From: Megaustenia siamemsis
Lineage: Eukaryota; Mollusca; Gastropoda; Stylommatophora; Ariophantidae
Assembly (NCBI GenBank): GCA_032433765.1
Contig: JAVIAB010000073.1
Span: 59,539,065 to 59,603,064, forward strand
Length of the DNA stretch: 64,000 nucleotides
Direction of reading: 5' to 3'
Part shown: in pieces, positions 30,995 through 43,065 of the stretch
Position numbering within the stretch: position 1 is the first letter of the stretch
Layout of the letters: every line of letters begins with the position of its first letter
The notes under the pieces: model-generated
Told to the model about the DNA's origin: nothing
Databases searched by the model: none
What the model saw: the letters and a program-made list of their open reading frames with translations, nothing else
Translations under genes and position numbers: made by a program

Positions 30995-31595
30995 CAGAGA
31001 CCCAAGAGTTTAAGAAACCCTAGCTATGACAGTACTAGAAGAAAAAGATCTCATTTGAAGTCAGAGATGTGGGACACCAAAATTGGGACACAGGTCAACT
31101 GTAAAGAAAGTACATATTCTAGCTATGCGGTGATAACAAGTTTGAAAACTATTAACTAAAGGGGTTTCAGTAAGTTACTCACCTTACATTTAGAAGACAT
31201 TCAGTTTGAACCAAAGTTTTAACAATCTGCTTATTTCCAGTGATCCGTGATATTATGGCAATGGAATTTGAGTTGCTAGTTCTACTGGAAATTGACAATA
31301 AATAGGATGTCCAGTGTTCAATCTGAGCTTATGATTCACAGTTGAAAATTTGTTTAATGTGTTTGGATTGAATTCCAAGGAGGAAAAAGTAAAGTTCCTA
31401 TCATCATGGCAATTATTAATCAGCTTTCTAGAAGGCCTTCACCAATATTTGAGTTTGTGCACTGTATTCGGATCTGTCTGTGTTGTGGGAAAAAAATCAA
31501 TATGCTGATGGTCATTATCCAAGTATGGTGGTAATGGGCCTAATACATAGTGCAATAAGACATTGTTTTCACTGTGTTTTTCACTATCTCTCATT
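30995..31595. other. Intron J stretch: nothing recognised
   Basis: AT-rich, no repeat or coding sequence that I can support. Confidence 0.5.
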
Positions 31596-31599
31596 GAGT

Positions 31600-31883
31600 T
31601 GGAGGGAGTTTGGGTGGTCTACAGGTAAGACTTCAGCCTATGGTCAAGAGGCATATAGGTTCAATCCTCGCCACAGACAGTCAACATTTTTCTGTTTGAA
31701 TCTGTGGTTTCTTCTTGGCTTTACCCTCTCCAAATTTCTGGATTGTGAGGTCCAATTCTAGCCCTCTCGCAAAACAGAAAAACAGGAGGTCTTATAACCC
31801 TTGACAATTAAAAATTGAAAAGAGTAGGCCAAATATGGCTGCTGCCAGGGCAAAAATGTTAAGTGATAAATATTCCACCTAAT
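31600..31883 (+). mobile_element. tRNA-derived SINE, copy 1
   Basis: tRNA-like head with a weak A box (TGGTCTACAGGTAAGACTTC) and a B box GGTTCAATCC at 31658-31667. A body shared with 51384-51667 follows: TTTGAATC.(A/T)TGGTTTCTTC, (A/T)TGGCTTTA, AAAACAGGA(G/A)GTC, AAAAGTAGGC-like and ATGGCTGC.GCC. The two copies agree over about 280 bases with moderate divergence, so the family is old. RNA polymerase III promoter boxes drive such elements. Confidence 0.75.
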
Positions 31884-33109
31884 TACCCATTAAATTTAAA
31901 GGTCTTCACAAATATGGTGTAATATGCATGAACTGAAACCATCTTCAGTGCTTTTGCTAGCATAAGGTGTACCCTGCCTACCGGGGGAGATGCTGCTGAG
32001 GGAATTTGAGATTTATGTAGTTGTCCTATGTGCAGTAGTGAATCAATCCCAACCGACAGCTTCCGGGTTCACCCAGCCTTATTAAATGGGTACCAGATTT
32101 TTTTTCTGGGAAAGTAAAGTGCACAGGCGTAATACTGACCACATTACACAAAAATTCATGGTCACTAACACCATATTCCCGCCCGTGCGCTGCCAGGGCC
32201 CGAAAGGGGAGTAAAGAATAGTGGTGCTGTACCCTACCAGGCATGTTCGTAAGAGGCGAGAAAGGAGGGTTGGGCATGGGACTGGCTATCCCATACTGTA
32301 AAAAAAAAAATAAGCTGAAAAAACTTCACAAACATGGACAAGTCAAAGAGAGATAAAGTTAATTCGCCATCCAGGAAAGAGAAGGGCTCTCTGTCTAAGA
32401 GACATATGATGCAAGCCTGAGAAAGCTGTAAGGAGTCCGGGTTGCCGACTCACCCTTTGTCTACCAGGAAATCCTCCAGAATTGGCACCTGGAATGTGCG
32501 TACTCTAAACGAACAAGGAAAAGCTGCACAGGTAGCAGCAGAAATGTCAAACTACAAGATAGATATTCTGGGAATGTGTGAAACAAGATGGCTAGGAACG
32601 GGTAAAATAAAACTAAATACAGGAGAGATGATTTTATCATCAGGACACCAGGAACCTGGAGCACAACATAGAGAAAGGGTAGCTATAATGCTATCAAGGA
32701 ATGCACAGAAGACACTAATAGAATGGGAAGCAGTAGGACCAAGACTAATGAGAGCAACATTTAAAACAACCAAAAACAAAATAAAATTACACATTATCCA
32801 TTTTATGCACCAACCAGCGATAAGGATTATTTAGTTAAAGATGATTTCTATAAACAGCTACAATGTCAGATGCAGGCAAGACGGGCCAAGGATATTATAA
32901 TCTTGATGGGAGACCTAAATGCTAAAGTAGGATCAGACAACAGAGGCTTCAAAGAGATTATGGGAAAACGTGGACTTGGAGATATAAACGATAATGGAGA
33001 GATATTTGTGAATTTCTGCGCCCTTAATCAAGTGAGCCTAGGAGGAACAATATTCCATCATAAAGAATACACAAAGCTACATGGGTGTCACTAGAACGGA
33101 AAATCAAAT

Positions 33110-33193
33110 TGATCATATATGTTATTGGTTATTGGTTATGGAAGGCCTCGGTATCACAGCAAACGAATTAAAATCCATAGTGATCATATATGT
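33110..33193 (-). mobile_element. 58-bp retroposed fragment with 13-bp target duplication
   Basis: TGATCATATATGT occurs at 33110-33122 and 33181-33193. The 58 bases between them interrupt the family B ORF. On the minus strand they read CTATGGATTTTAATTCG, GTGATACCGAGGCCTTCCAT and an (AACCAAT)n-like tail. The same sequence ends a repeat at 39168-39214, where it reads GATACCGGGGCCTTCCATAA. So this is the last few bases of a retroposon with normal TPRT hallmarks. Confidence 0.85.
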
Positions 33194-34800
33194 ATTAATA
33201 ATAAGTTTAAGTCATCCTTACAGAATGTAAAAATATAGAGGGGCAGATGTAGCTTCTGATCATCATCTTCTGATAGCCAAACTTAAAATTAAACTAAAAA
33301 TGTATACTACAGCAAATAAGGGCAGAAAGTATTTCAATGTAGGGTTTCTTAAAGAACAAGGAATTAAAGATAAATTCACAGTCACAATATCAAACAAATA
33401 CCAAGTCCTCCAACAACTAGAAAATACAATAAATATAGAAGATCATTGGAAACAGGTAAAAGATATATAGAAAGAGACATGCAATGAAACACTGGGGAAA
33501 AGAGAACGCCAGAATAAGGCATGGAGAATAAGGCAAAGAGAACGCCAGAATAAGACAGCAGAGACCCTGGATAAAATTAAAGAAAGAAAGAACAAGAAAG
33601 CAGACATAAGTAAAAGCAAAACGAGAAGTAATAAAGCCAAGACACAGGAAGCTTACACAGAGGTGAACAAAGAAGTGAGAAGATGCATTAAAAGGGATAA
33701 GAGGAAATATATAGATGAACTAGCTAAAGAGGCAGAAGAAGCAGCAAATAAAGGGAATATGAAAGAACTGTACAACAGCACAAAGAAATTAAGTGGAAAA
33801 TACAAACAGATCAATACCTTTATTAAAGATAAGAAAGGAAATCTGCAAAGTAATATAAGGGAACAAATGGAGATATGGAAAGAGCATTTTGAAGAACTTT
33901 TGAACAGACCCGGCTCAAATAATCCTCCAGATATACTACCAGTAGAAGAAGAGTTAAACGTTAACTGTGGAAAACCAAGTAAAGAAGAAATAATGAAAGC
34001 CATCAAACTATTAAAAAATGGTAAAGCCACAGGACCAGATAAAATTCCTTCGGAAGCCATCAAATCAGATATTAACACCTCTACCAAATATGCTACATAA
34101 TCTATTAGATAAAATTTGGGAGAGGGAAGAAATACCTAAAGACTGGAAAGAAGGTTATATGATCAAACTACCAAAGAAAGGAAGTTTACAGGAGTGCACA
34201 AATTATAGGGGAATTATGCTACTATCAGTGCCAGGAAAAATATTAAGCAGAATCATTCTGGAGAGACTAAAAGAAGCCATAGAGAAACATTTGAGAGATG
34301 AACAAGCAGGTTTTAGGAAGAACAGATCATGTGCTGATCAAATAACTACTCTACGTATAATAGTTGAACAAAGTTTAGAACTAAAATCCCCACTTTATAT
34401 TGGATTCATAGATTACGAAAAGGCATTTGATAGTTTAGACAGAAGAATGCTTTGGAAGTTACTGAGTCATTACGGAATCCCCATAAAGTTTATTAACCTG
34501 ATAACAACAATGTATGAAGGAACGAAATATAGTGTGGTACATGAAGGGCAGCTTACAGAAGCATTTGAAATAAGAACAGGAGTAAGGCAGGGATGCCTTG
34601 TCTCCTTTTCTCTTTCTACTGGCCATAGATTGGATTATGAAAATAGCTCAAAACAACAGAAATTGGATCCAGTGGTTACTGATCAAACAACTTGATGATT
34701 TAGACTTTGCTGATGACATAGCTCTCCTATCACACAGTCATCAACTGGATAAAATGAGCATACTTGATGAGAGATCACAACAGCTAGGACTGAAGATTAA

Positions 34801-35883
34801 CTCTTTCAGGACCAGAACAAAAACAGGAATTTTCAGATTTGAACCAGGTTAATTTCCTGTTTCCAGAAATTTTACCATATACATTTTTCATTTCACTACT
34901 TCACACAATAATTTAGATAAATGTGGCATGTGTTATACATCATCAGAAAGGGAAATGGATACAGAAAATGAAAATAGCAATATATTTATGATATGTGATT
35001 ATTTAAAGGAATAAAATATTTTTTAAAATATAAAATATTCAAGGTAGATCATTTTTAATTTAAAATATTGTAATTCACTTACCCTTTTCCATGTTTATAT
35101 GTGTTGCTATCCATTTGTCTTGAAATATTACACAACATAATCCAAATTCCTCCAAAATACAGTTTATTTGATTAATTTATGTCCACATATAATGAAATTA
35201 TGTACATTTTTGTAAATGATCCCAGAATGAAAAATATTATAAATTTTTGTGATATCATAACAATATTATTTACAAATCAAGTTTATTATTTTTATTTACA
35301 CAACATGTTTGTGATATGTCCCAAAAGTACCAGTTTCGTTATCAGAATAACTACCACTCGATTCCTCTGAGGCACTGATAGTTCTGTAATAGAAGGCATC
35401 CACTAGCTAAACCTAAGCCAGATCGTCTTACCTTTTTATTATAACTTTTACCAATATTCCGACCCATTATCACAACAACAAAATTCTTGTCCGAGTCTAA
35501 ATACTACGAATACTCTATTTCTGAGTCACTCAATAACAAGGTTTTGAACATAGATCTTGTTCTGCTCTATATCTATATCGTTTTGGTCGACTGCAAGAAG
35601 TATCAACAATGGGCGTGGCCATTATGTGACAAAAATTTGATAAATAAACAATGAATATAAGTTAAAAATTTTCCAACATTCGAAACTTCGATCATGCTGG
35701 TATAAACAGAAAGATCAAGCGAGAGAACTCTCCTACTTCCGGAAATCAAGTATTGGTTGAAATAAAAACGAGATGAAAACGAATCAAATATTCACCTACA
35801 CCCGAAATAACCGACGTGTCGGTGAGTGGTTAGAACTGATCAATTTCATAGAACCGAGGTGTCGGATAATAGTCCGGAAAGAG
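34801..35883. mobile_element. piggyBac-like MITE, 1083 bp, TTAA target
   Basis: The ends are inverted: CTCTTTCAGGACCAG at the left, and CTCTTTCCGGACTATTA read inward from the right. Each end abuts TTAA (34797-34800 and 35884-35887), the duplicated target of piggyBac-type transposons. Removing the element with one TTAA rejoins the LINE frame exactly (LGLKI then NRNKTKIM). Near the right end are two GTGTCGG motifs (about 35815 and 35860), likely subterminal transposase sites. It is AT-rich and contains no transposase, so it is non-autonomous. Confidence 0.9.
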
Positions 35884-36737
35884 TTAATAGAAATAAGACC
35901 AAAATTATGAGAATTAATACAGTTGGCAATAACCAAATAAAACTAGGAGAATTACCTCTAATAGATGTACAATCTTACATATATCTGGGCAGTAATATAG
36001 ATAAAGAGGGAGGAACAGAAAATGATACCAAAATAAGGATATCAAAAGCAAGAGGAGCTTTCATTGCACTGGGAAACATATGGAAATCCAAAGAAATTAG
36101 GTTAAATACAAAAATAAAAATGTTCAACTCAAATGTTAAGTCGGTCCTATTATATGGCTGTGAAACATGGAGAACAACAAAACTGACAATCACGAAGATA
36201 CAGACTTTCATTAATGGATGCTTACGCAGAATAAAAGGATGGAAGTGGCATGACAAAATCACTAACAGAATTATGGAAATGTACCAGTCAAATACCAGTG
36301 GATAAAGAGATATAGCGAATACGATGGTGCTGGATAGGACACACACTACGGAAGCCAACTGAGAGTATTACACAACAGGCCCTTTTTTGGAATCCCCAGG
36401 GGAAAAGACAAGAGGAAAACCAAGGAATTCTTGGAGAAGACAGATAGAAGCAGAGATGAAGATGATGGGGAAGACATGGAATGATCTTAAAAAAATGGCA
36501 TAAAACAGAACGACTTGGAAAGTGTTTGTTGAAGGCCTATGCTCTACTGGGAGCTAAAAAGGTAGAAGAAGAAGAAGAAGAACACCATATTCCCTATACG
36601 CCACTTGGCGGGACAAGGCTCTTTATTTGTTACTATGTGCAGTAAAAATGATTTCTTAACTAAATTAAACTCAAACTAAAATTATAATTCTTGTTTCATG
36701 TCATAAAATAAATTTTGTTTGCTTTATTATTCCTTAG

Positions 36738-36954
36738 GACGCAAATGAAACGGACATCAAGGTTCAGGTGTGTGTGTATGCATTTGACCTGCTTTACTAC
36801 AATGGGGAGTCATTTGTTGACCAGCCATTCAGAAAAAGGAGAGAGATCTTGCTTTCCTCATTTAAGGAAGTGGAAGGAGAGTTTATGTTTGCGAAGTCCA
36901 TGATTTCCTCCAACACCGAGGAGATAGAAGGATTTTTGGATGAATCTATAAAAG
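36738..36954 (+). CDS. LIG1: DNA ligase 1 exon K (adenylation domain)
   Basis: A 217-nt exon encoding [40 protein letters not shown] and [20 protein letters not shown], then [27 protein letters not shown] is the motif IIIa region (human VCLYAFDLIYLNGES). The acceptor is TCCTTAG, the donor is GTAGTA, and it ends in phase 1. Confidence 0.96.
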
Positions 36955-38010
36955 GTAGTACTACACTTTTATATTTATGAACATTTATACACAGTCAGTG
37001 TTTCATGTATACCTCTAGAAATCTTGTATTAATTTTCTCATCCCAGAACATGCAACACCATTTATGTACTAGCAGTTAGATAACCTGCTGTTTTATGCCA
37101 GTTTGTTTGTTCTTTATGTTGCCAACCTTTAAACCAACGATCCAGAAATTTCTAACTCCCAGGCAACTTATTAGCAGAATGTTCATGAGAATGTCTGCAA
37201 AATAATTTCTGTAGACTTTGTCAAAGTTACATTACAATAGTTGCACCCTTACTTTTACTTCTGTGTTTGTCCGATGATCTCTATTCATCTTCATCATCCA
37301 CGGACATTAAGTGGGCGTGTGTTTCTGCACTTTTTCACAATACATACATCATTTGTCTTACATCTTGTCAGGTAGATAATATGGCCTCCCATCACATATG
37401 AGAGAGAGACATTTGCATATACAGTGTCACATTACAAGAAAAAGAGCTAAAAACAGTTCTGTAAGCTTTGTGTTATAATCAAATTACAAGGGAGAGAGAG
37501 AGAGAGACATTCACATATGGTTACCAGATGGGGAAAAACAAGACATTTAACTGAAAAATGATTTTTTTCTTTCACAACAAAGCAGGGCATGATAATATTG
37601 TGACTATTTTTCATTTCTTAATATAAGTTATTATTTTGCTTACAGTAGCTTGATGACGATCGGGTATCACCTGTAGCACATGATGTCCCCTACTGAACGA
37701 GGGTTTTCCATTGAAATCCCCCTTAATGTTGTTGTCGTTATTTCTATTGTTGTGGTGATTCATGATTGGACAAAGAAGTTACGATGGTGGTTTTCTGTTG
37801 CCTCCCTTCGGTTTGTTTACAGTTGGCGCCACTAGCCTTTAACTAAAAAGTCTCACCCACAAGGCAGTGGGGTTTTTTAACTTTGGGGTACCCTTCCTTA
37901 GCCTTTTACTCTCCAGAGCTTACCTGCAGGGCAGCCACAGGTTGTACTGTTTACTGCATACAGTAGTGGGTAAAATTACCCGACCTGACAAATTGCTAAC
38001 TTTAATTGGT
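36955..38010. other. Intron K, first part: no gene; a seed of the 50-bp repeat
   Basis: 37380-37530 holds two diverged versions of the later 50-bp unit (GAGAGAGACATTTGCATATA and GAGAGACATTCACATATGG). 37650-38010 is less AT-rich and may belong to the retroelement that follows, but I cannot classify it. Confidence 0.45.
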
Positions 38011-38014
38011 TAAC

Positions 38015-38590
38015 TTTGTTAACCTCAGACGGAAGATGTACAAAAGAGGTGAGATGCAGAATGGCTCAGGCAAAAGCAGCTTTCCAAAAAATGAGGAAGA
38101 TACTAAGCAATCCATTTTTGACAGTAGAAACAAGAAAAAGAGTTCTTAAATGTTACGTAGAGCCAGTCTTAACATATGGATGCGAATCATGGACAATAGG
38201 ACAACAAACAAGAAAATCACTGGAGTCTGTAGAGATGTGGTTTTATAGAAGAATGTTGAGAGTACCATGGACAGCTAAGAAGAGTAATGAAGATGTTCTG
38301 AGAGAGGTCAAAGCAAAAGAGCGCTAATTTCCAATATTAGGAAGAAACAATCATCATTTTTTGGCCATCTAATAAGAGAACAACTGGAGTATATTGTAAC
38401 AACTGGAAAAATTGAGGGACGAAGAGTTAGAGGGAAGCAAAGAGAAAAAATAACAGACAGCTTAAGAGCTGTTGGCAGAAGGTCAACAACAGAAATGATA
38501 AATAGTTGCCGAGATTGAAAGTTGTGGAGAGACATGATCACCTATGCCAGCAGGCCCGGCACTTGATGATGATGAATATAAGTTTAAAAA
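38015..38590 (+). mobile_element. RTE-like LINE C-terminal fragment
   Basis: Open from 38016 to 38327, reading LTSDGRCTKEVRCRMAQAKA, AFQKMRKILSNPFLTVETRK, RVLKCYVEPVLTYGCESWTI and VEMWFYRRMLRVPWTAKKSN. This is the post-RT domain common to RTE-type LINEs. The rest is decayed and ends near GATGATGATGAATATAAG with an A run, a typical tail. The RT core is missing. Confidence 0.85.
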
Positions 38591-38639
38591 AAAAAGAGCC
38601 TGGCTAGATGCAAGGCACACCTTAAAAGCACAGCCATTG

Positions 38640-39214
38640 TTGTGTGTGCTAAGTCATCACAATGGCTGATTTTATATCCCTAAAACGGCCGTACGTTAAT
38701 AGTGAAAGGCGGAATGGAGTTTCGTATATGGCTTTGCAGCACTGGGGTCACTCCCGGAGGGCCATGTTAGTCAGGAGGGATTCATATTTTCACAAATTCA
38801 CATTCCAGGGAGATCTTACAGTCTGTTGTTTGATGTGCGACGGGGATAGTCCGATGACTAACTGTGTTTCTTATGTTTGGATTTGGAGTCAGGGTGATGT
38901 CCTAGCATCATCAAGCGCTATACATTTTTTAAAAAAAATGACGATCATCATTTTCAGGAGGACATGAACTTCCGGTCAATATGGTGGTTAGGCGGCAGGA
39001 ACCATTAAAGGCTATGTCTGAAAAGTGTTACTTGTTGCAGTTTCCTCATATTCCAAGTCTGGCTTGTTGCATGAGCTACTGAGTTAAGTGCTCTCTGCAC
39101 ACTGTGAGCTGTGCGTTTGTGAAATAGTAATTCGGATGATTCCACTAGTACGGGCGGTTGAGCAATTATGGATTTTTATTCATTTGCAGTGATACCGGGG
39201 CCTTCCATAACCTT
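38640..39214 (+). repeat. Unclassified retroposon ending like the 58-bp insert
   Basis: The end at 39168-39214 (GGATTTTTATTCATTTGCAG, then TGATACCGGGGCCTTCCATA) matches the 58-bp fragment at 33123-33180. The body has modest base composition and an open frame 38662-38967 that I do not recognise. Its 5' limit is a guess. Confidence 0.45.
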
Positions 39215-39289
39215 AAAAGCAGAAAATGTCACATTAAATCCTGACTCCTGGTGACTCTATTTATAGTAATCATCACCATCATGCAACAT

Positions 39290-39920
39290 AAAAATAAGCA
39301 AGACACTTCAGAAACTAGTACAGTGCCTCAAATACTTGGCACAATTATAACATCAGACAGAAGATGCATCACGTAAAAAAAAAAAAAAAGCAGAATAGCA
39401 CAGGACAAAGTAACATTTCAGAAAATGGGGGAAAAAAAACTGTGTGCAACAACTCTACATCAAGAGAAGTGGGAAAGAAAGTTCATCAGTGCTGTACATA
39501 GCTAGTTCTGATCTATGGAAGCAAATCATGGACAGTGGACAAACAAGTGAAAAGACGATTAGTGGCCATAGGAATGGGATTTCTCAGAAGAATGTTGAAA
39601 GTTCCCTGGACAGCTAAAATGACAAAACAAGTACATTCTCAAAGAGGCCAGCACAAAAAAAGATAGCTCCTAAAGAAAACATCAGAAAGAAACAATGAAC
39701 ATTTTTCGAGCACACACAGGAAGGGGGAAGTTGGAAACTTGGTTACAATTGGCAAAAAATGGAAAGAGAAATCGCGGACGACAAAGAAAGAAAAAGAAGA
39801 TAGTTTAAAGCTTGGTGTCATGGCGCTGTAAACAGTCAACAACAGAATTTATACTAGGCACTATGGACAGAGAATTGTGGAAGGACATAATCACATTTGC
39901 CAACACATAATGATGAATGA
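39290..39920 (+). mobile_element. RTE-like LINE C-terminal fragment, heavily decayed
   Basis: Broken frames give LGTIITSDRRC, RIAQDKVTFQKMG and, out of frame, RRMLKVPWTAK-like sequence. It ends ATGATGAATGAAC near 39910. It corresponds to the fragment at 38015-38590 but is much more diverged. Confidence 0.65.
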
Positions 39921-41785
39921 ACACATTAGGGAGACAGACATTCACAGACATTGTATAATAAATACATACGAGAGGGACATTCACATATTTTTGCAATAAA
40001 CACATTACAGGAAAGAGACATACACATTGTGTAATAAACACATTACAAGAGAGAGACATTCACATTGTGTAATAAATGTATATCATATGGAAAGAGAATG
40101 AGTTAGACATTCACATTGTGTAATAAATGTATATTATAGGAAAGAGAATGAGTGAGATATTCACATTGTGTAATAAATGTATATCATATGGAAAGAGAAT
40201 GAGTGAGACATTCACATTGTGTAATAAATGTATATTATAGGAAAGAGAATGAGTGAGATATTCACATTGTGTAATAAATGTATATTATAGGAAAGAGAAT
40301 GAGTGAGACATTCACATTGTGTAATAAATGTATATTATAGGAAAGAGAATGAGTGAGATATTCACATTGTGTAATAAATGTATATTATAGGAAAGAGAAT
40401 GAGTGAGACATTCACATTGTGTAATAAATGTATATTACAGGAAAGAGAATGAGTGAGACATTCACATTGTGTAATAAATGTATATTACAGGAAAGAGAAT
40501 GAGTGAGACATTCACATTGTGTAATAAATGTATATCATATGGAAAGAGAATGAGTTAGACATTCACATTGTGTAATAAATGTATATTATATGGAAAGATA
40601 ATGAGTGAGACATTCACATTGTGTAATAAATGTATATTATATGGAAAGAGAATAAGTGAGACATTCATATTGTGTAATAAATGTATATTATAGGAAAGAG
40701 AATGAGTGAGATATTCACATTGTGTAATAAATGTATATCATATGGAAAGAGAATGAGTGAGACATTCACATTGTGTAATAAATGTATATTATAGGAAAGA
40801 GAATGAGTGAGATATTCACATTGTGTAATAAATGTATATTATAGGAAAGAGAATGAGTGAGACATTCACATTGTGTAATAAATGTATATTATAGGAAAGA
40901 GAATGAGTGAGATATTCACATTGTGTAATAAATGTATATTATAGGAAAGAGAATGAGTGAGACATTCACATTGTGTAATAAATGTATATCATATGGAAAG
41001 AGAATGAGTTAGACATTCACATTGTGTAATAAATGTATATTACAGGAAAGAGAATGAGTGAGACATTCACATTGTGTAATAAATGTATATCATATGGAAA
41101 GAGAATGAGTTAGACATTCACATTGTGTAATAAATGTATATTATATGGAAAGATAATGAGTGAGACATTCACATTGTGTAATAAATGTATATTATATGGA
41201 AAGAGAATAAGTGAGACATTCACATTGTGTAATAAATGTATATTATAGGAAAGAGAATGAGTGAGATATTCACATTGTGTAATAAATGTATATCATATGG
41301 AAAGAGAATGAGTGAGACATTCACATTGTGTAATAAATGTATATTATAGGAAAGAGAATGAGTGAGATATTCACATTGTGTAATAAATGTATATTATAGG
41401 AAAGAGAATGAGTGAGACATTCACATTGTGTAATAAATGTATATTACAGGAAAGAGAATGAGTGAGACATTCACATTGTGTAATAAATGTATATTACAGG
41501 AAAGAGAATGAGTGAGACATTCACATTGTGTAATAAATGTATATCATATGGAAAGAGAATGAGTTAGACATTCACATTGTGTAATAAATGTATATTATAT
41601 GGAAAGATAATGAGTGAGACATTCACATTGTGTAATAAATGTATATTATATGGAAAGAGAATAAGTGAGACATTCACATTGTGTAATAAATGTATATTAT
41701 ATGGAAAGAGAATAAGTGAGACATTCACATTGTGTAATAAATGTATATTATATGGAAAGAGAATGAGTGAGACATTCACATAGAC
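39915..41785. repeat. 50-bp minisatellite with about 555-bp higher-order repeat
   Basis: About 37 units of 50-52 bp containing GAGACATTCACATTGTGTAA, TAAATGTATATTATAGG and AAAGAGAATGAGT. The first few units are shorter and more diverged. The variant ATATCATATG followed by GAGTGAGAC recurs at 40181, 40735 and 41290. The intervening unit types recur in nearly the same order, so blocks of about 11 units have been duplicated twice. The array sits between two LINE fragments in intron K. Confidence 0.95.
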
Positions 41786-41807
41786 TTTGTAATCAATAGA
41801 ATACAAC

Positions 41808-42065
41808 TTTTATTAACATATTTGTTCATTCAAGACAAATGAGATTTTTGGGGCATGTTAAAAGACACAGCAGCCTAACTAAAAGTAATCTTGGAAGAGA
41901 AAATACAAGGTAAAAGAGGCAAACCAAGACTAACATGAATTTGTAACATTAAAAGATGGACAAGTATAACAACCTATCAAAGCTAGAGACAGTGGAATGG
42001 CACTCCCTGGCAGCCAACCTTTGATGCGGATACAGCACTAGATGATGGTGATGAATGTAAATTTG
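41808..42065 (+). mobile_element. LINE 3'-end fragment (ATG/TGA-tailed family)
   Basis: Decayed frames read RQMRFLGHVKRHSSLTK, a basic segment, then ETVEWHSLAANL and a tail GATGATGGTGATGAATG. The pattern F-G-H-V near the start and W-x-S-x-A-A-N-L at the end is that of the last 80 residues of many RTE-like LINEs. The minus-strand piece at 9529-9680 is the same family. 42066-42459 shows nothing recognised. Confidence 0.7.
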
Positions 42066-42459
42066 ATATTTAAAATAATATTTTAAGCCTATGATTATTT
42101 CAAGATGGCTGTAAGATTGAGGAAAGCTCTCGTAAAGGACCTCTTGCTTAAATGTAAATATAGTAGTCCACGCTATGCAGCAGCTCATCTTTTAGGTGAC
42201 TACCTATCAGCCATGTTGACCCACGTCTATTACATGTAGATTTATGAATGAAGCTTTGTGATTTGTATATGGAGCAATGATAGTCTAGGTAGCATTCACT
42301 CCTATCCATAGTTTTAGGAATCTGCTTAAAGGGGAACACGAAACTTAACCTTCTTGGATATGGAAGTACTGCTGCATGTTATTGTCCCTTATTGCTTCAT
42401 CAGTTTCTTGTTGATCTAACTACTTCATTAAAACAATTGCCATTTATTTGTATCACTAG

Positions 42460-42542
42460 GAAACTGTGAGGGTCTCATGGTGAAGACACTTGATGTGGAT
42501 TCCACATATGAAATTGCAAAACGTTCACATAATTGGTTAAAG
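42460..42542 (+). CDS. LIG1: DNA ligase 1 exon L (adenylation domain, motif IV)
   Basis: An 83-nt exon encoding [20 protein letters not shown] then [14 protein letters not shown] is nucleotidyltransferase motif IV; its lysine is coded at 42483-42485. HNWLK runs into motif V with the first residues of exon M. The acceptor is ATCACTAG, the donor is GTAGGG, and it ends in phase 0. Confidence 0.97.
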
Positions 42543-43065
42543 GTAGGGACACCCTCTAAGGTTTTTATTTTTTTGGTTTTGTTTTTATCTTCTAAAGGGT
42601 CTGAGTACCTATTGTGCTGCCTTGTGTGCGGTTTGGTTAATTCTGCTAATCTATAACTGTTGCTTTTTCAAAAGAGTTGCTGCTGGAGCTATAGGCAAGG
42701 TGTTCTGTCATTAGCCCCATCAGCTGAGTGTTGTCAGCATCAGCGATGGTATCAGATGTGTTGTGGATGTGCCTCCACCTTCTTTCTTGTTTTTTTATGT
42801 GAATTGTTGCCTCATTTACTAGATAGAAAATTATGTGCAGTCTTCTTTTTCCCTTTTCCCCCACCCATTCCAATGTATTAGAGAATTATACTGATTCCTC
42901 TCTCCTGTTTATTAGATATTCTCAGCCTCTACATCCATTATCTAAATATGAATATATCCATCTTAGCAAATGAAACCTCTAATTAATGTGTCTATGGAAT
43001 CCTAACAAAATCTAGTTCCCTTTTATTTGCTTCTCTTTTCTTGTGGCATATTCATTACCTTAATC
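42543..43065. other. Intron L, first part: nothing recognised
   Basis: Pyrimidine-rich intron sequence with short open frames on both strands and no recognisable product. Confidence 0.5.

Larger units (their letters stand above)
32442..36557 (+). pseudogene. Family B LINE ORF (EN/RT), inactivated
   Basis: EN part: IGTWNVRTLNEQGKAAQVAA (about 32480), ILGMCETRWLGTGK, then after a stop ILMGDLNAKVGSDNRGF (about 32900). Linker 33663-34080. RT: YMIKLPKKGSLQECTNYRGI, DEQAGFRKNRSCADQITTLR, IGFIDYEKAFDSLDR and RTGVRQGCLVS, a frameshift near 34600, and LDDLDFADDIALLSH near 34700. After the MITE it resumes with NRNKTKIM, SYIYLGSNIDKEGGTEND, LLYGCETWRTTKLTITKIQ and [11 protein letters not shown]. Several frameshifts and stops lie at about 32831, 33092, 33470, 34100, 34600 and 36302. 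Compared with family A the order of motifs is the same, but the two share little nucleotide identity. Confidence 0.85.
31990..36584 (+). mobile_element. RTE-like LINE family B, near full length, decayed
   Basis: Long + strand element in intron J. The leader (about 31990-32440) includes GTACCCTACCAGGCATGTTC, also found at 51902-52346 on the other strand. EN, RT and C-terminal regions follow in order. The last codon before TAA is at 36552-36554, with a (GAA)n tail to 36584. It is interrupted by a 58-bp insert (33123-33180) and a 1083-bp MITE (34801-35883), both with target duplications. The 5' limit is uncertain. Confidence 0.85.

Noticed and set aside
38662..38967. 101-residue open frame as a host gene
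   Set aside because: No recognisable domain; it lies inside sequence that ends like a retroposon (39214).
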